From Anaerolineae bacterium (lineage in GTDB: Bacteria > Chloroflexota > Anaerolineae > Aggregatilineales > Phototrophicaceae), in assembly GCA_022821805.1 (NCBI GenBank), contig JAJECX010000042.1:1-64000 (forward strand): 64,000 nucleotides of DNA. The letters run 5' to 3'. Made by a program: the position numbers and the translations under genes. The notes beneath the pieces are model-generated. The model ran no database searches. It was not told where the DNA came from and worked only from the letters and a program-made list of their open reading frames with translations. Shown here piece after piece: positions 48,956 through 58,010 of the stretch. Position 1 is the stretch's first letter, and each line of letters begins with the position of its first letter.

Positions 48956-50017
48956 GTGACAGTCATCATGCGGGCGAAAGCGCTGAAGAGCCTTTCGCGC
49001 GACCTCTTCGCCGCCGCCGGCGCGCCAGAAGATATCGCCACTGTTGTCGCCGAATCGCTGGTGACGACCAACCTTCTGGGGCATGACTCTCACGGCGTGC
49101 TGCGTGTAAAGCAGTATATCGGCATGATCCGCCGCGGCATGATACAGCCGGCAGAGCGTCCGCGCCTGCGCAAGCGCTTTGGCGCCACGGCGATGGTGAC
49201 GCTGGGTTACGGCTTCGGGCAGATCGGCGCGCGATATGCCGCTGAGCTGGCGATAGACATTGCGCGGGAGCATGGCATTGCGGCGGTATCGCTGGGGCAG
49301 TCGACTCACGTGGGGCGGCTGGGCGAGTGGACGCAGATGATCGCGGCGCAGGGGCTGATCGGCATCGGCTTTGCTGGCGGCGGCTTCTCGCATGGTTTCG
49401 TGGCGCCTTATGGCGGGCGGGAGCGCGTCTTCAGCACCAATCCAATGTCCTTCGCCGTACCTTGCGGCGATGAAGGGACGCTGCTGCTCGACTTCGCCAC
49501 TTCGGGCGTGGCGCATGGCAAAGTGATGCTGGCGCAATCCAAAGGCGCGCCCCTGCCGCAGGGCATGATGTTGGATAAAGCAGGTCGGCCCACGACAAGC
49601 GCGGCCGACCTGGACGATGGCGGCGCGCTGCTGGCGATGGGGCTGCACAAGGGCTCGGGCTTGTCGATGATGATGGAGATCATCCCCAATCTGCTGGCAG
49701 GCGACCGGCCGATGAGTTCGCCCGAGTTTCATTATGGCAATCCCATGCTGCTGATGGCGCTGCTGCCGGAGGCTTTCGACGAAGCGACCGATTTCGCCGC
49801 CCATGTCGACGCGCTGAAGGCTCGCGTCAAATCGGTCAAGCCGGCGGCCGGCTTCGATGAGGCGCTTGTACCGGGCGAGCCGGAAGCGCGCTCATACGCG
49901 GAAAGGGTGCAGAACGGCATACCATTGCCGGATCAGGTGTGGGCGGATCTGTGTGGGTTGGCGCATAAGTTGGGGGTTCGAATACCTACCCCTCCTCAGA
50001 GCATTGGAGAGGGGTGA
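48956..50017 (+). CDS. Ldh2-family (malate/L-lactate/ureidoglycolate-type) NAD(P)-dependent dehydrogenase
   Basis: LLGHDSHGVLRVKQYIGMI, HGIAAVSLGQSTHVGRLGEWTQMIAAQG, STNPMSFAVP, LLDFATSGVAHGKV, HKGSGLSMMMEIIPNLLAG. Confidence 0.92.
   Translation: MTVIMRAKALKSLSRDLFAAAGAPEDIATVVAESLVTTNLLGHDSHGVLRVKQYIGMIRRGMIQPAERPRLRKRFGATAMVTLGYGFGQIGARYAAELAIDIAREHGIAAVSLGQSTHVGRLGEWTQMIAAQGLIGIGFAGGGFSHGFVAPYGGRERVFSTNPMSFAVPCGDEGTLLLDFATSGVAHGKVMLAQSKGAPLPQGMMLDKAGRPTTSAADLDDGGALLAMGLHKGSGLSMMMEIIPNLLAGDRPMSSPEFHYGNPMLLMALLPEAFDEATDFAAHVDALKARVKSVKPAAGFDEALVPGEPEARSYAERVQNGIPLPDQVWADLCGLAHKLGVRIPTPPQSIGEG
49988..50015. repeat. Intergenic C/G-rich hairpin repeat (copy 2), overlaps end of Ldh2-like gene
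   Basis: ACCCCTC...GAGCATTGGA...GAGGGGT. Confidence 0.6.
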
Positions 50018-50154
50018 CTCCATTCTGCGGTAGGCAGTTTATGCAGCGATTACGCGCGTAAAGAATATGGGCAATGTTACCGCGTAAGGAGCGGTGTCCG
50101 TCAGTAGAGTTTACGAAAACGACTCCAACAATAGAGTCAAAGGAGACTGAGCCG

Positions 50155-51396
50155 ATGTATCAACCGAAACCGACCAAAGGCAACACCGATTGGTTCACAC
50201 ATGACCGCTTCGGCATGTTCATCCACTGGGGGCTCTATGCGCTGCCGGCGCGGCACGAGTGGGTGAAGAACCGCGAAGAGCTGACCGATGAGCAATACGC
50301 GCCTTATTTCAAGTACTTCAATCCGAAGCGCTTCAATCCTGACCACTGGGCTGAACTGGCGCAGGCGGCCGGCATGAAGTATATGGTCATCACCTCCAAG
50401 CATCACGAAGGTTTCTGCCTCTGGGATTCGCAATACACTGACTACAAGGCGACCAACACGCCCTGGGGCAAAGACCTGCTTGGCGAAGTCGTGCGCGCTT
50501 TTCGCAGCCGCGGGCTTAAGGTCGGTTTCTATTATTCGCTGATCGACTGGCATCATCCCGATTTCACCGTCGACATGCGGCATTCCCAGCGCAACAACCC
50601 CGAACGAGCCGCCTTGAACCAAGGGCGGGATATGAGCAAATACCGCGCCTATATGAAAAATCAAGTGCGCGAATTGCTGACCAATTTCGGCAAAATCGAT
50701 GTGCTCTGGTATGACTTCTCGTATCCCGGTCCCGATGGCAAGGGACGCGACGACTGGGACAGCGAGGGGTTGGAGACGCTAAGCCGCACGCTGCAACCGG
50801 AGATCATCATCAACAATCGGCTGGACCTGCCGTCGTCCGCCGACATCTACACGCCGGAACAGTTTCAGCCGCGCGAGTGGGTGCATGTGGATGGCGCGCC
50901 GGTGGTATGGGAGACCTGCCAGACTTTCAGCGGCTCCTGGGGCTATCATCGCGATGAAGCCACCTGGAAGAGCGCGGGCCAGTTGATTCGCATGCTGGTC
51001 AATACGGTGTCTACCGGCGGCAACCTCCTGATGAACGTAGGACCAACGGCGCTGGGCGAGCTGGACAGCCGCGCCGAGGACGCGCTCGGCGTTTACCGCG
51101 ACTGGATGGCGCAGCACAGCGAGTCGATCTACGGCTGCACCGCCAGCGCTTTGAGGCCCCCGCAAGATTGCCGCTTGACGCAAAATGGCGACCTGCTTTA
51201 TGCGCATGTCTTCGCCTATCCCTTCCGTCATCTGCATATTGACGACTTCGGCGATCGGATTGAATACGCCGAATTCTTGCATGACGGCAGCGAGATTCAG
51301 TTCAGCGTTGACGATGCGGGAACGGCGAGCTTGCAGCTGCCAGTGATTCAGCCGCGGACTGAAGTTCCGGTGATCAAGCTGTATTTGAAGTCGTAA
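50155..51396 (+). CDS. Alpha-L-fucosidase (GH29)
   Basis: WFTHDRFGMFIHWGLYALPARHEW, YMVITSKHHEGFCLWDS, IDVLWYDFSYPG (nucleophile Asp), GGNLLMNVGPTALGEL. Confidence 0.93.
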   Translation: MYQPKPTKGNTDWFTHDRFGMFIHWGLYALPARHEWVKNREELTDEQYAPYFKYFNPKRFNPDHWAELAQAAGMKYMVITSKHHEGFCLWDSQYTDYKATNTPWGKDLLGEVVRAFRSRGLKVGFYYSLIDWHHPDFTVDMRHSQRNNPERAALNQGRDMSKYRAYMKNQVRELLTNFGKIDVLWYDFSYPGPDGKGRDDWDSEGLETLSRTLQPEIIINNRLDLPSSADIYTPEQFQPREWVHVDGAPVVWETCQTFSGSWGYHRDEATWKSAGQLIRMLVNTVSTGGNLLMNVGPTALGELDSRAEDALGVYRDWMAQHSESIYGCTASALRPPQDCRLTQNGDLLYAHVFAYPFRHLHIDDFGDRIEYAEFLHDGSEIQFSVDDAGTASLQLPVIQPRTEVPVIKLYLKS

Positions 51397-51473
51397 ATCC
51401 GTGTCGCTTGAACAACTTGAACAAGATGTAGGTCTTATCCCCTACAGACTCTTTCGCGTCTGCCATTATTTCT

Positions 51474-51510
51474 ACCCCCCTCAATCCCCCCAAAGCATTG
51501 GGGGGAGGCT
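51474..51510. repeat. Intergenic C/G-rich hairpin repeat (copy 3)
   Basis: ACCCCCCTCAATCCCCCCAA-AGCA-TTGGGGGGAGGC. Confidence 0.6.
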
Positions 51511-51596
51511 GGACTCGACGTGAATTGGTATCAGTTTTTGGTATAGCTTGTACGGTAGATCAGGTACTTTTGGGACGATCTCGTGTGGTAGAAGCT

Positions 51597-51624
51597 CCCC
51601 TTCCCTGATGCCTCGGGGAAGGGG
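51597..51624. repeat. Intergenic C/G-rich hairpin repeat (copy 4)
   Basis: CCCCTTCCC-TGATGCCTCG-GGGAAGGGG. Confidence 0.6.
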
Positions 51625-51729
51625 CCGGGGGATGGGGTAGAAAAAAGCGCTAAAGCGTACAATACCGCACAAGCGTTCTAGGCACGAATGCAGGATGCCC
51701 CTACAACCTTAGCCAAGTGTGCGCTTTCG

Positions 51730-53331
51730 TTAGCCCCCGTATCCAATTTCCAGAAACTGATTGACGGCGACATCCTTTAGCGTCTCTTCGACGCCATTGG
51801 GCCAGCGAATCATCACCTCGTTGATGCGCGCCTTGCCCAAGCCGAAGTGCAGCGCGGTATCGTTGCCCGCGCCCAGGCTGGAGCCGCATTTCACCTCTTG
51901 CAGCAAGGTCCGCCCGTCATCGGTTGTGAGGTATACGCGCGCGCCGATAGCATCGCGGTTGATGTCGCCGCCGCCCGCTAGACGGATGTTGATCCAGTTG
52001 TTGCCTCTGCCTTCCGCGCCAGTGTTGCGATAAAGCGCGTAGCCTTCGTTCCAGTTCCCCAGCACAAAATCGAGAAAGCCATCGCGGTCGTAATCGGCGT
52101 AAGCCAAGCCCATGCTCGGCTTGAGATCGGTCAGCCATTCCGGCGGTGTTACATCGTCAAAGGCGCCATCGCCGCGATTCCTAAATAGAAAATCGCGATA
52201 CTCGAACATCATGCCTTCGGGACCGGACTCGATATCAAACTGGATGAATTCGGTGGCGGTGAGGATGAGATCAAGCCAACTGTCGTTGTTGTAGTCGAAG
52301 AAGATGGCGCCCCAGCCGACGGCGCTGCTGGGCCCGACGACGACGCCGGCTTCTTCAGCGACATCGATAAAGGCGCCATCGCCCTGGTTTTGCAGCAGCA
52401 CCATGCCGTTGACCATGTCGGAGAAATAGAAGTCCAGGTCGAGGTCGTTGTCGTAATCGCCAACAGCCAAGCCCATGCCGTGAATGAATGTGCGCGCGCC
52501 CGCTTCGATAGAGACATCGCGAAAGCACCAGCCACGACAGCCGGGACCATCGTTGCGCCAGAGGATATTGCCCAGCATATTCTTGAATTGATCGTTTACA
52601 ACATAAATGTCCGGGTCGCCATCGTTATCGTAATCGGTGAAGCTGGCGCTGAAGCCGGCGCCCAGCAGCAGATCGTATTCCAGCAAATGCGTCACATCGA
52701 CAAAGGCGCCGTTTCCCTGATTGTGATAGAGCGTATCGCGCGCTGCGTCATGTTCGCGCGTGATGTTGGGGTCGCCGCATTCGGGAAAGCAGGACCAGTT
52801 GACGACGTATAGATCGAGGAAGCTGTCGCCATCAAAATCGCCCCAGGTCGCGGTGGCGCCCTTGCCGGCATCGCCCACGCCAGCCTGCTCGGTCACATCG
52901 GTGAATCCGCGCCCGCCTTCGTTGTGGAAGAGCGTATTGGGTCCATGGTTCAGCACGTAGAGGTCAAGCCAGCCATCGTTGTCGTAATCAGCCCAGACGG
53001 CGCCGCCGGTGTCCACATCGGCTAGGGCGACTTGTGGTGTCAAGTGAGAGACCGAAAATGTACCATCGCCATTGTTGCGGTAGAGCACACTGAGATCGCG
53101 ATTGCCAGTGACATAGAGATCGAGCCAGCCATCGCGGTCGTAGTCGCCCCAAGCTTGCCCGACGCCGAGGTAGCCGGTGATGAAGTCGTCATCAAACAGC
53201 TGCCAGTCACCGCTGTGAGTGGCGCTGATGCCAGCGGCTTCGCTGACGTCCGCAAATGGCGCGAGCTTTCCGATGCCAGTAAGAAATGTGATGCAAAGGA
53301 CCAGCAGGATGAGACGGGAAAAGAACTTCAT
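51730..53331 (-). CDS. CRTAC1-family secreted FG-GAP/VCBS repeat protein with ASPIC/UnbV C-terminal domain
   Basis: Repeated WADYDNDGWLDLYV; C-term RDAIGARVYLTTDDGRTLLQEVKCGSSLGAGNDTALHFGLGKARINEVMIRWPNG. Confidence 0.93.
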   Translation of the reverse strand: MKFFSRLILLVLCITFLTGIGKLAPFADVSEAAGISATHSGDWQLFDDDFITGYLGVGQAWGDYDRDGWLDLYVTGNRDLSVLYRNNGDGTFSVSHLTPQVALADVDTGGAVWADYDNDGWLDLYVLNHGPNTLFHNEGGRGFTDVTEQAGVGDAGKGATATWGDFDGDSFLDLYVVNWSCFPECGDPNITREHDAARDTLYHNQGNGAFVDVTHLLEYDLLLGAGFSASFTDYDNDGDPDIYVVNDQFKNMLGNILWRNDGPGCRGWCFRDVSIEAGARTFIHGMGLAVGDYDNDLDLDFYFSDMVNGMVLLQNQGDGAFIDVAEEAGVVVGPSSAVGWGAIFFDYNNDSWLDLILTATEFIQFDIESGPEGMMFEYRDFLFRNRGDGAFDDVTPPEWLTDLKPSMGLAYADYDRDGFLDFVLGNWNEGYALYRNTGAEGRGNNWINIRLAGGGDINRDAIGARVYLTTDDGRTLLQEVKCGSSLGAGNDTALHFGLGKARINEVMIRWPNGVEETLKDVAVNQFLEIGYGG

Positions 53332-53380
53332 GAGACGAAAATAAATGGCGCTTCCTGTGTCCCTGCCCTTGCGATGAAAA

Positions 53381-53791
53381 CTATCCCTTGACGCCGGTAG
53401 TGGCGATGCCTTCGACGAAGTAGCGCTGGCCGAAGATGAAGATGATCAAGACGGGGATAACCGCGATGGTCGCCACCGCCATCATCAGGTGCCATTCGGT
53501 GTTGCCGTAAGCGCCCTGATATTGGACGAGGCAAACCGGCAGCGTCTGTACATCGGGCGTGCGCAGGTAAAGCAAAGGACCGAAAAAGTTATTCCAGTTG
53601 CCGATGAAAGCGAAGATGGCGAGCGTCGCCAGCGCCGGCTTGGACAGCGGGATGAAGATTTGCAGCAGGATGCGCGCGTGCCCGGCGCCGTCAATCTTGG
53701 CGGCGTCCACCAGCTCTTCCGGAATCGTGAGGAAGAATTGACGCAGCAAGAATATGAAGAAGGGCCAACCGAACCAGGGCGGCACCATCAT
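53381..53791 (-). pseudogene. 5'-truncated carbohydrate ABC transporter permease (MalG type)
   Basis: Aligns with residues ~152-288 of the intact permease at 43558 (EAA motif DAAKIDGAGHARILLQIFIPLSKPAL; C-term EGIATTGVKG); N-terminal ~150 aa missing. Confidence 0.82.
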
Positions 53792-56079
53792 TTTGTACCT
53801 TCACACTCGATCAAGCCTCGGGCTTCCACGATAAACCATTGAGCCGCATCAACTTGCCTGCCATTGCGATATTGAATCCAAGACGTAATTTGCTTATCGC
53901 CAGGGTTACAGTTTCGCACCAATCTGGAAGCGGCTATGTGGCCGTTGCGCCTGGCTTCATCTGGGGTGCTGCCACCTGCTTCTACCCAAGCACCTTCATT
54001 AGTATATCTATACTTAATCGGCTCAGGTGTATTAGTTGGTATCGGGGGCCGATGCGTGTTCGTCGGTTTCGGCGTTTTGGTTTTTGTTGGTTTGGGTTTT
54101 GGCTTTTGAGTCGGCTTCTTCGTCGGTGTGAAGGTTGGCGTATCTGTCGGAGTATTCGTGAATGTTGGCGTGAACGAAGGCGTACTTGTCGCGGTTGGGG
54201 TTGGAGTGAAAGTCGGCGTATCCGTCGGGGTATTCGTGGGCGTAAATGTAGGCGTATTCGTAGGCGTGAATGTTGGCGTATTGGTCGGCGTGTTGGTCGG
54301 TGTATTCGTTGGCGTGGCAGTCGGTGTATTGGTAGGCGTATCTGTGGGTGTGAAAGTCGGGGTGTGCGTCGGCGTTGCCGTTGGCGTATCCGTCGGCAGC
54401 ACCGTCAACGGCAGCAAGGCGCTCCATTCGCCCGATTCTTCACAGGTTTCGCCATCCCCCACCGCCCGGACCTGGACTTCGTAAGGCGCGCCAACTTGCA
54501 GTTCAGCAAATTGGTAAGCGCGCTGCGCAGCGGAAAGCGTCGTCGACAGCCAGTCGCCGCCCGCCATTCGCCATCGCAGCTGATAGCCAATGGCGCCCTC
54601 AACCGCATCCCATCCGACGACAAAATCGGATAGTGGTTGAAGATTCGCCGGCCTCGGCAGTATACATAGCGGAATCGCAGTATCCGTTGCAGTTGGCGGT
54701 GTGGTCGATGTTGCCGTAGAAGTCGGCGTTGCGGTATGGGTTGCCGTTTCTGTCGGCGTGTTCGTCGCCGTTGAGGTCGCCGTTTCGGTTGCCGTTGGCG
54801 TTTCAGTATGCGTCGCTTCCTCCGTTGGCGTCGGCGTATTTGTCGGAATTGGCGCGTGGGTAGAAGTAGCGACCGGTTCTGCTTCTAGCTGCAAGAAGCC
54901 AGTCCACTCTCCCCGTTTTACATAGATCTCTCCATCGCCAAGCGCCCGCACCTTGACCATGACTGTCACGTCTGCTGCTATTCCCACAAGCGTATATTCG
55001 AGCTGACTTGCCGCAACCGAGACCGTATCGCGTGAGCCGTCCGGCAACTCCCAGCGCACACGGTAGCTTGCCGCTCCTTCCACCGCGTCCCAAGCGATAG
55101 TTCTCGGCCCAATCTGTCTCAGGTTCTCCGGCGCTGGCAGATTGATAGGCTCTGATGGCAAAGTGACCGTCGCTGTATGGGTAGCGGTGTTCGTCGACGT
55201 GTGCGTAGCCGTCGCGGTTGCAGTATTGGTCGTGGTGGCTGTTGGCTTGTTTGTTGCGGTAGAAGTTGGGGTGTTCGTGGCTGTATACGTAGCTGTCGAA
55301 GTTGCAGTAACAGTAGCCGCAGCTGTGGGCGGCAGCGTATTCGTGGCGGTTGGCTCAGGTGTCACAGTTGCTGTTGGCATTGGCGTTGGCGAGGCAGCTG
55401 GCGGCTGCGCCAGTTGGACGAACGAACTCCATCGACTCTTGCTTTCGTAACGTTGTCCATCGCCCAATGCTTGCACGGATACTCGGTAGGTCGCACCTGC
55501 TATCAAGCTGGAAAAGGTAAATTGAGTTTGTGGCGCGTCCACGGTCACTTCGCGATTCTTGCCAGCCCCAGACAATAGTAATTTGTATGCGATAGCGCCT
55601 GAAACAGCCTCCCAAGCGACGGAGTCAGTTGAAATTGGCCGAAGGATTGGCGTTCGCAAGCCGCGAAGAATCACGCGAGTTGCGGTCGCCGTTGGCGTAG
55701 CGGTGGGTGTATTCGTCGGTGTTGCAGTGGGAAAAGGGCGAGTTATTACTGTGAAATTAGTCCAGCGGCTGTCCTGATATTCCGCGCTGTCGCCTGAAAC
55801 TGCTTGTACTTTCACATAATAGAGCTCGCCGTAATGAAACCCGCTCATATCGAATCTGTTAGGAGTCACCTCTTCTAGGATGTAACGCAATCTCGCGGCT
55901 GCTCTCACCCACTCGACGCGATAGCCGCTTGCGCCTGCGACTGCGTTCCAGACGACCGCATCGTTTTCGACGCGGATATTCTGTGGCCGCGGGAGCTGCC
56001 GCTGAGCTTGGGCAGACGGTGCAAAAAAGATAGACATCATCGCCACCAGCAGCGCGCATTGCAAAATCTTGTGACTCAT
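53788..56079 (-). CDS. Secreted multi-FN3-like protein with TPT/TPTNTPT linkers
   Basis: Signal peptide [26 protein letters not shown]; four modules with W(D/N/E)AV(E/A/S)GAxxYxxxW; long (TPTNTPT)n linkers; ATG at 56079. Confidence 0.8.
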   Translation of the reverse strand: MSHKILQCALLVAMMSIFFAPSAQAQRQLPRPQNIRVENDAVVWNAVAGASGYRVEWVRAAARLRYILEEVTPNRFDMSGFHYGELYYVKVQAVSGDSAEYQDSRWTNFTVITRPFPTATPTNTPTATPTATATRVILRGLRTPILRPISTDSVAWEAVSGAIAYKLLLSGAGKNREVTVDAPQTQFTFSSLIAGATYRVSVQALGDGQRYESKSRWSSFVQLAQPPAASPTPMPTATVTPEPTATNTLPPTAAATVTATSTATYTATNTPTSTATNKPTATTTNTATATATHTSTNTATHTATVTLPSEPINLPAPENLRQIGPRTIAWDAVEGAASYRVRWELPDGSRDTVSVAASQLEYTLVGIAADVTVMVKVRALGDGEIYVKRGEWTGFLQLEAEPVATSTHAPIPTNTPTPTEEATHTETPTATETATSTATNTPTETATHTATPTSTATSTTPPTATDTAIPLCILPRPANLQPLSDFVVGWDAVEGAIGYQLRWRMAGGDWLSTTLSAAQRAYQFAELQVGAPYEVQVRAVGDGETCEESGEWSALLPLTVLPTDTPTATPTHTPTFTPTDTPTNTPTATPTNTPTNTPTNTPTFTPTNTPTFTPTNTPTDTPTFTPTPTATSTPSFTPTFTNTPTDTPTFTPTKKPTQKPKPKPTKTKTPKPTNTHRPPIPTNTPEPIKYRYTNEGAWVEAGGSTPDEARRNGHIAASRLVRNCNPGDKQITSWIQYRNGRQVDAAQWFIVEARGLIECEGTK
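54108..54400 (-). repeat. Degenerate coding tandem repeat (Thr-Pro-Thr-Asn/Asp) inside the FN3-like gene
   Basis: Repeated 12-24 nt units (plus strand GTCGGYGTATTSGTNGGYGT). Confidence 0.8.
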
Positions 56080-56401
56080 ATTGCCCCGTTCCACCAGCCA
56101 GAAGGTTGAAATGTTGACAGTAAATCCACTGATCGCCAAAGCATGGTAATTTACTAAATTGCCAAAAATAAGGAAAGGTGAGATATGCGGTGCGCCGAGG
56201 CAACTGATGTGCGGCTTGCTGCCCGAATTCAACAGTCATAGCACGGCAAATCTTTGATTTTGAAAGGTCGTGTGTGTAGAATGAACTGCTTCAGAGCGCA
56301 TCAAACTCAAGCGTTTGATCGCAAATGAGCCGGCGTAAGTTGACGTTTTCACCGCTAATTTCTGTGAATATAATGGTCAGATGAGCGCAATTCGCTAAGC
56401 C

Positions 56402-58009
56402 ATGCCACGACCCAAAGTCATTCATCCGCCGCAGACGCAGCAAGCGCTGCAACGCGGAATCACGACGCTTGTAGGAGCCATAGCGCCGACGCTGGGACCG
56501 ACCCCGCGCCGCTCCATTGCGCAGAACCAAACCAAGTTCGAACTCTTGGATGATGGCGGCCTGATCGCCCGGCGCATAATAGCGCTGCCCGAACAAGAAG
56601 ACGATGTCGGGGCGATGCTGCTGCGGCAAGCGCTCTGGGCTGTGCATCAGCATGTCGGTGATGGCGCCGCCACCACCGCGGTCCTCTACGAGAGAATCTA
56701 CAATGAAGGCTTGCGCTTCATCGCCGCTGGCGCCGACCCTATGCGGCTGCGCGCTCGCTTGATGGAACTGCTTCCGCATCTCAGCGAGCGATTGCTGGCG
56801 GAAGCGCGCCCGCTTAGCGGTGAAGCGGAATTGCAGGCGCTTGCCTTCTCCGTCTGCTATGACGAGGAGATGGCATCGGTCCTAGGCGAAATCATCAGCG
56901 CCATCGGTCAGTACGGGCAGGTTGATGTTCGCGCCGGACACGGACGGAGCCTGGAATACAACTATGTCGATGGCAGCTACTGGCGTGGCGGCGTCCAATC
57001 CAAAGAGATGCTGCGCGGCTTCCAGCGGGGGGTCGTCGAAATGCATGACGCGGCCATTTTGGTAACCGATATGGACATTGAAGAACCGCGCGAGCTGGTG
57101 CCGCTGATGAGCCTGGCGCTGCGCTGCAGCATCAAAAACTTGCTGCTGGTGGTGGCTTCAATCTCGGAGACGGGACTCTCAGTGGCGCTCGACGATCGCT
57201 TGAAAGACAAAATCAGGACCATCGTCGTCAAAATTGATGAATTCCATCCCGGCGAATTAAGCATATTGCAGGAGGATATTGCGCTTTTGACAGGCGCGAA
57301 GCCTTTGCTGCAGCAGGCGGGCGAATCGCTGGAGGACGTCCAACAGGACAACTTCGGCGCGGCGCGCTGGGTCTGGGCTGACGATAAGAACTTCGGCTTC
57401 GCCAGCGGCAAATGCGATCCGCAGATTTTGCGCAAGCGAGTACGGCGCCTGCGAGCGGCATACGCAAAAGCGGAAGATGACGATGATCGCCGGCGCCTGC
57501 TGGAGCGGCTCGGGCGATTAAACGGCGGGCTGGCGACGGTATACGTTGGCGGCATCGCCGAAGACGAAATCAGGGGGCGCAAAGAGTTGGCGGAACGAAC
57601 TTTGCGCGCCTTGCGACGCGCCATCAGCGACGGCGTGATACCCGGAGGCGGGATCGCGCTGCTGCGCTGCCGCGATCAACTGCTGGCGGAAGCCCAAGCG
57701 CAAGACGAATTGGAGAGCCGCGCCGCCCGTCTAATCATGGCGTCTGCGGCTGAAGCGCCGATTCGCCAACTGCTGGCGAACGCCGGTTATGACCCGAGCG
57801 AAGCGCTGGCGCGACTGGGGCAAGATGGCGCTGAATTTGGCTTCGACGTGATGGCGGACGCGATCGTCGATGTAGCTAAAGCCGGCATCGTGGATGTGGC
57901 GCAGGTTCAACTTGAGGCGCTGCAACGCGCCGTTTCCAGCGCCGCCCTCGCTTTGACCATTGATGTGCTCGTGCTGCACCGCGAGCCGGAAACGATGACG
58001 GATCCTTAG
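56402..58009 (+). CDS. Divergent GroEL/Cpn60-like chaperonin paralogue
   Basis: ALWAVHQHVGDGAATTAVLYERIYNEGLRFIAAGADPMRL (GDGTTT-like), LGRLNGGLATVYVGG, SDGVIPGGGIALLRCRDQLL; lacks KGRN after TLGP, lacks GGM tail. Confidence 0.88.
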   Translation: MPRPKVIHPPQTQQALQRGITTLVGAIAPTLGPTPRRSIAQNQTKFELLDDGGLIARRIIALPEQEDDVGAMLLRQALWAVHQHVGDGAATTAVLYERIYNEGLRFIAAGADPMRLRARLMELLPHLSERLLAEARPLSGEAELQALAFSVCYDEEMASVLGEIISAIGQYGQVDVRAGHGRSLEYNYVDGSYWRGGVQSKEMLRGFQRGVVEMHDAAILVTDMDIEEPRELVPLMSLALRCSIKNLLLVVASISETGLSVALDDRLKDKIRTIVVKIDEFHPGELSILQEDIALLTGAKPLLQQAGESLEDVQQDNFGAARWVWADDKNFGFASGKCDPQILRKRVRRLRAAYAKAEDDDDRRRLLERLGRLNGGLATVYVGGIAEDEIRGRKELAERTLRALRRAISDGVIPGGGIALLRCRDQLLAEAQAQDELESRAARLIMASAAEAPIRQLLANAGYDPSEALARLGQDGAEFGFDVMADAIVDVAKAGIVDVAQVQLEALQRAVSSAALALTIDVLVLHREPETMTDP

Positions 58010-58010
58010 C

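Noticed and set aside
54108-54400. CRISPR-like tandem array
   Set aside because: Units are short, contiguous and in frame with a Thr/Pro linker; no unique spacers and no cas genes.
54128-54484. Val/Gly-rich plus-strand ORFs (also 55142..55450)
   Set aside because: Reverse complement of the TPT-repeat coding sequence, not membrane proteins.
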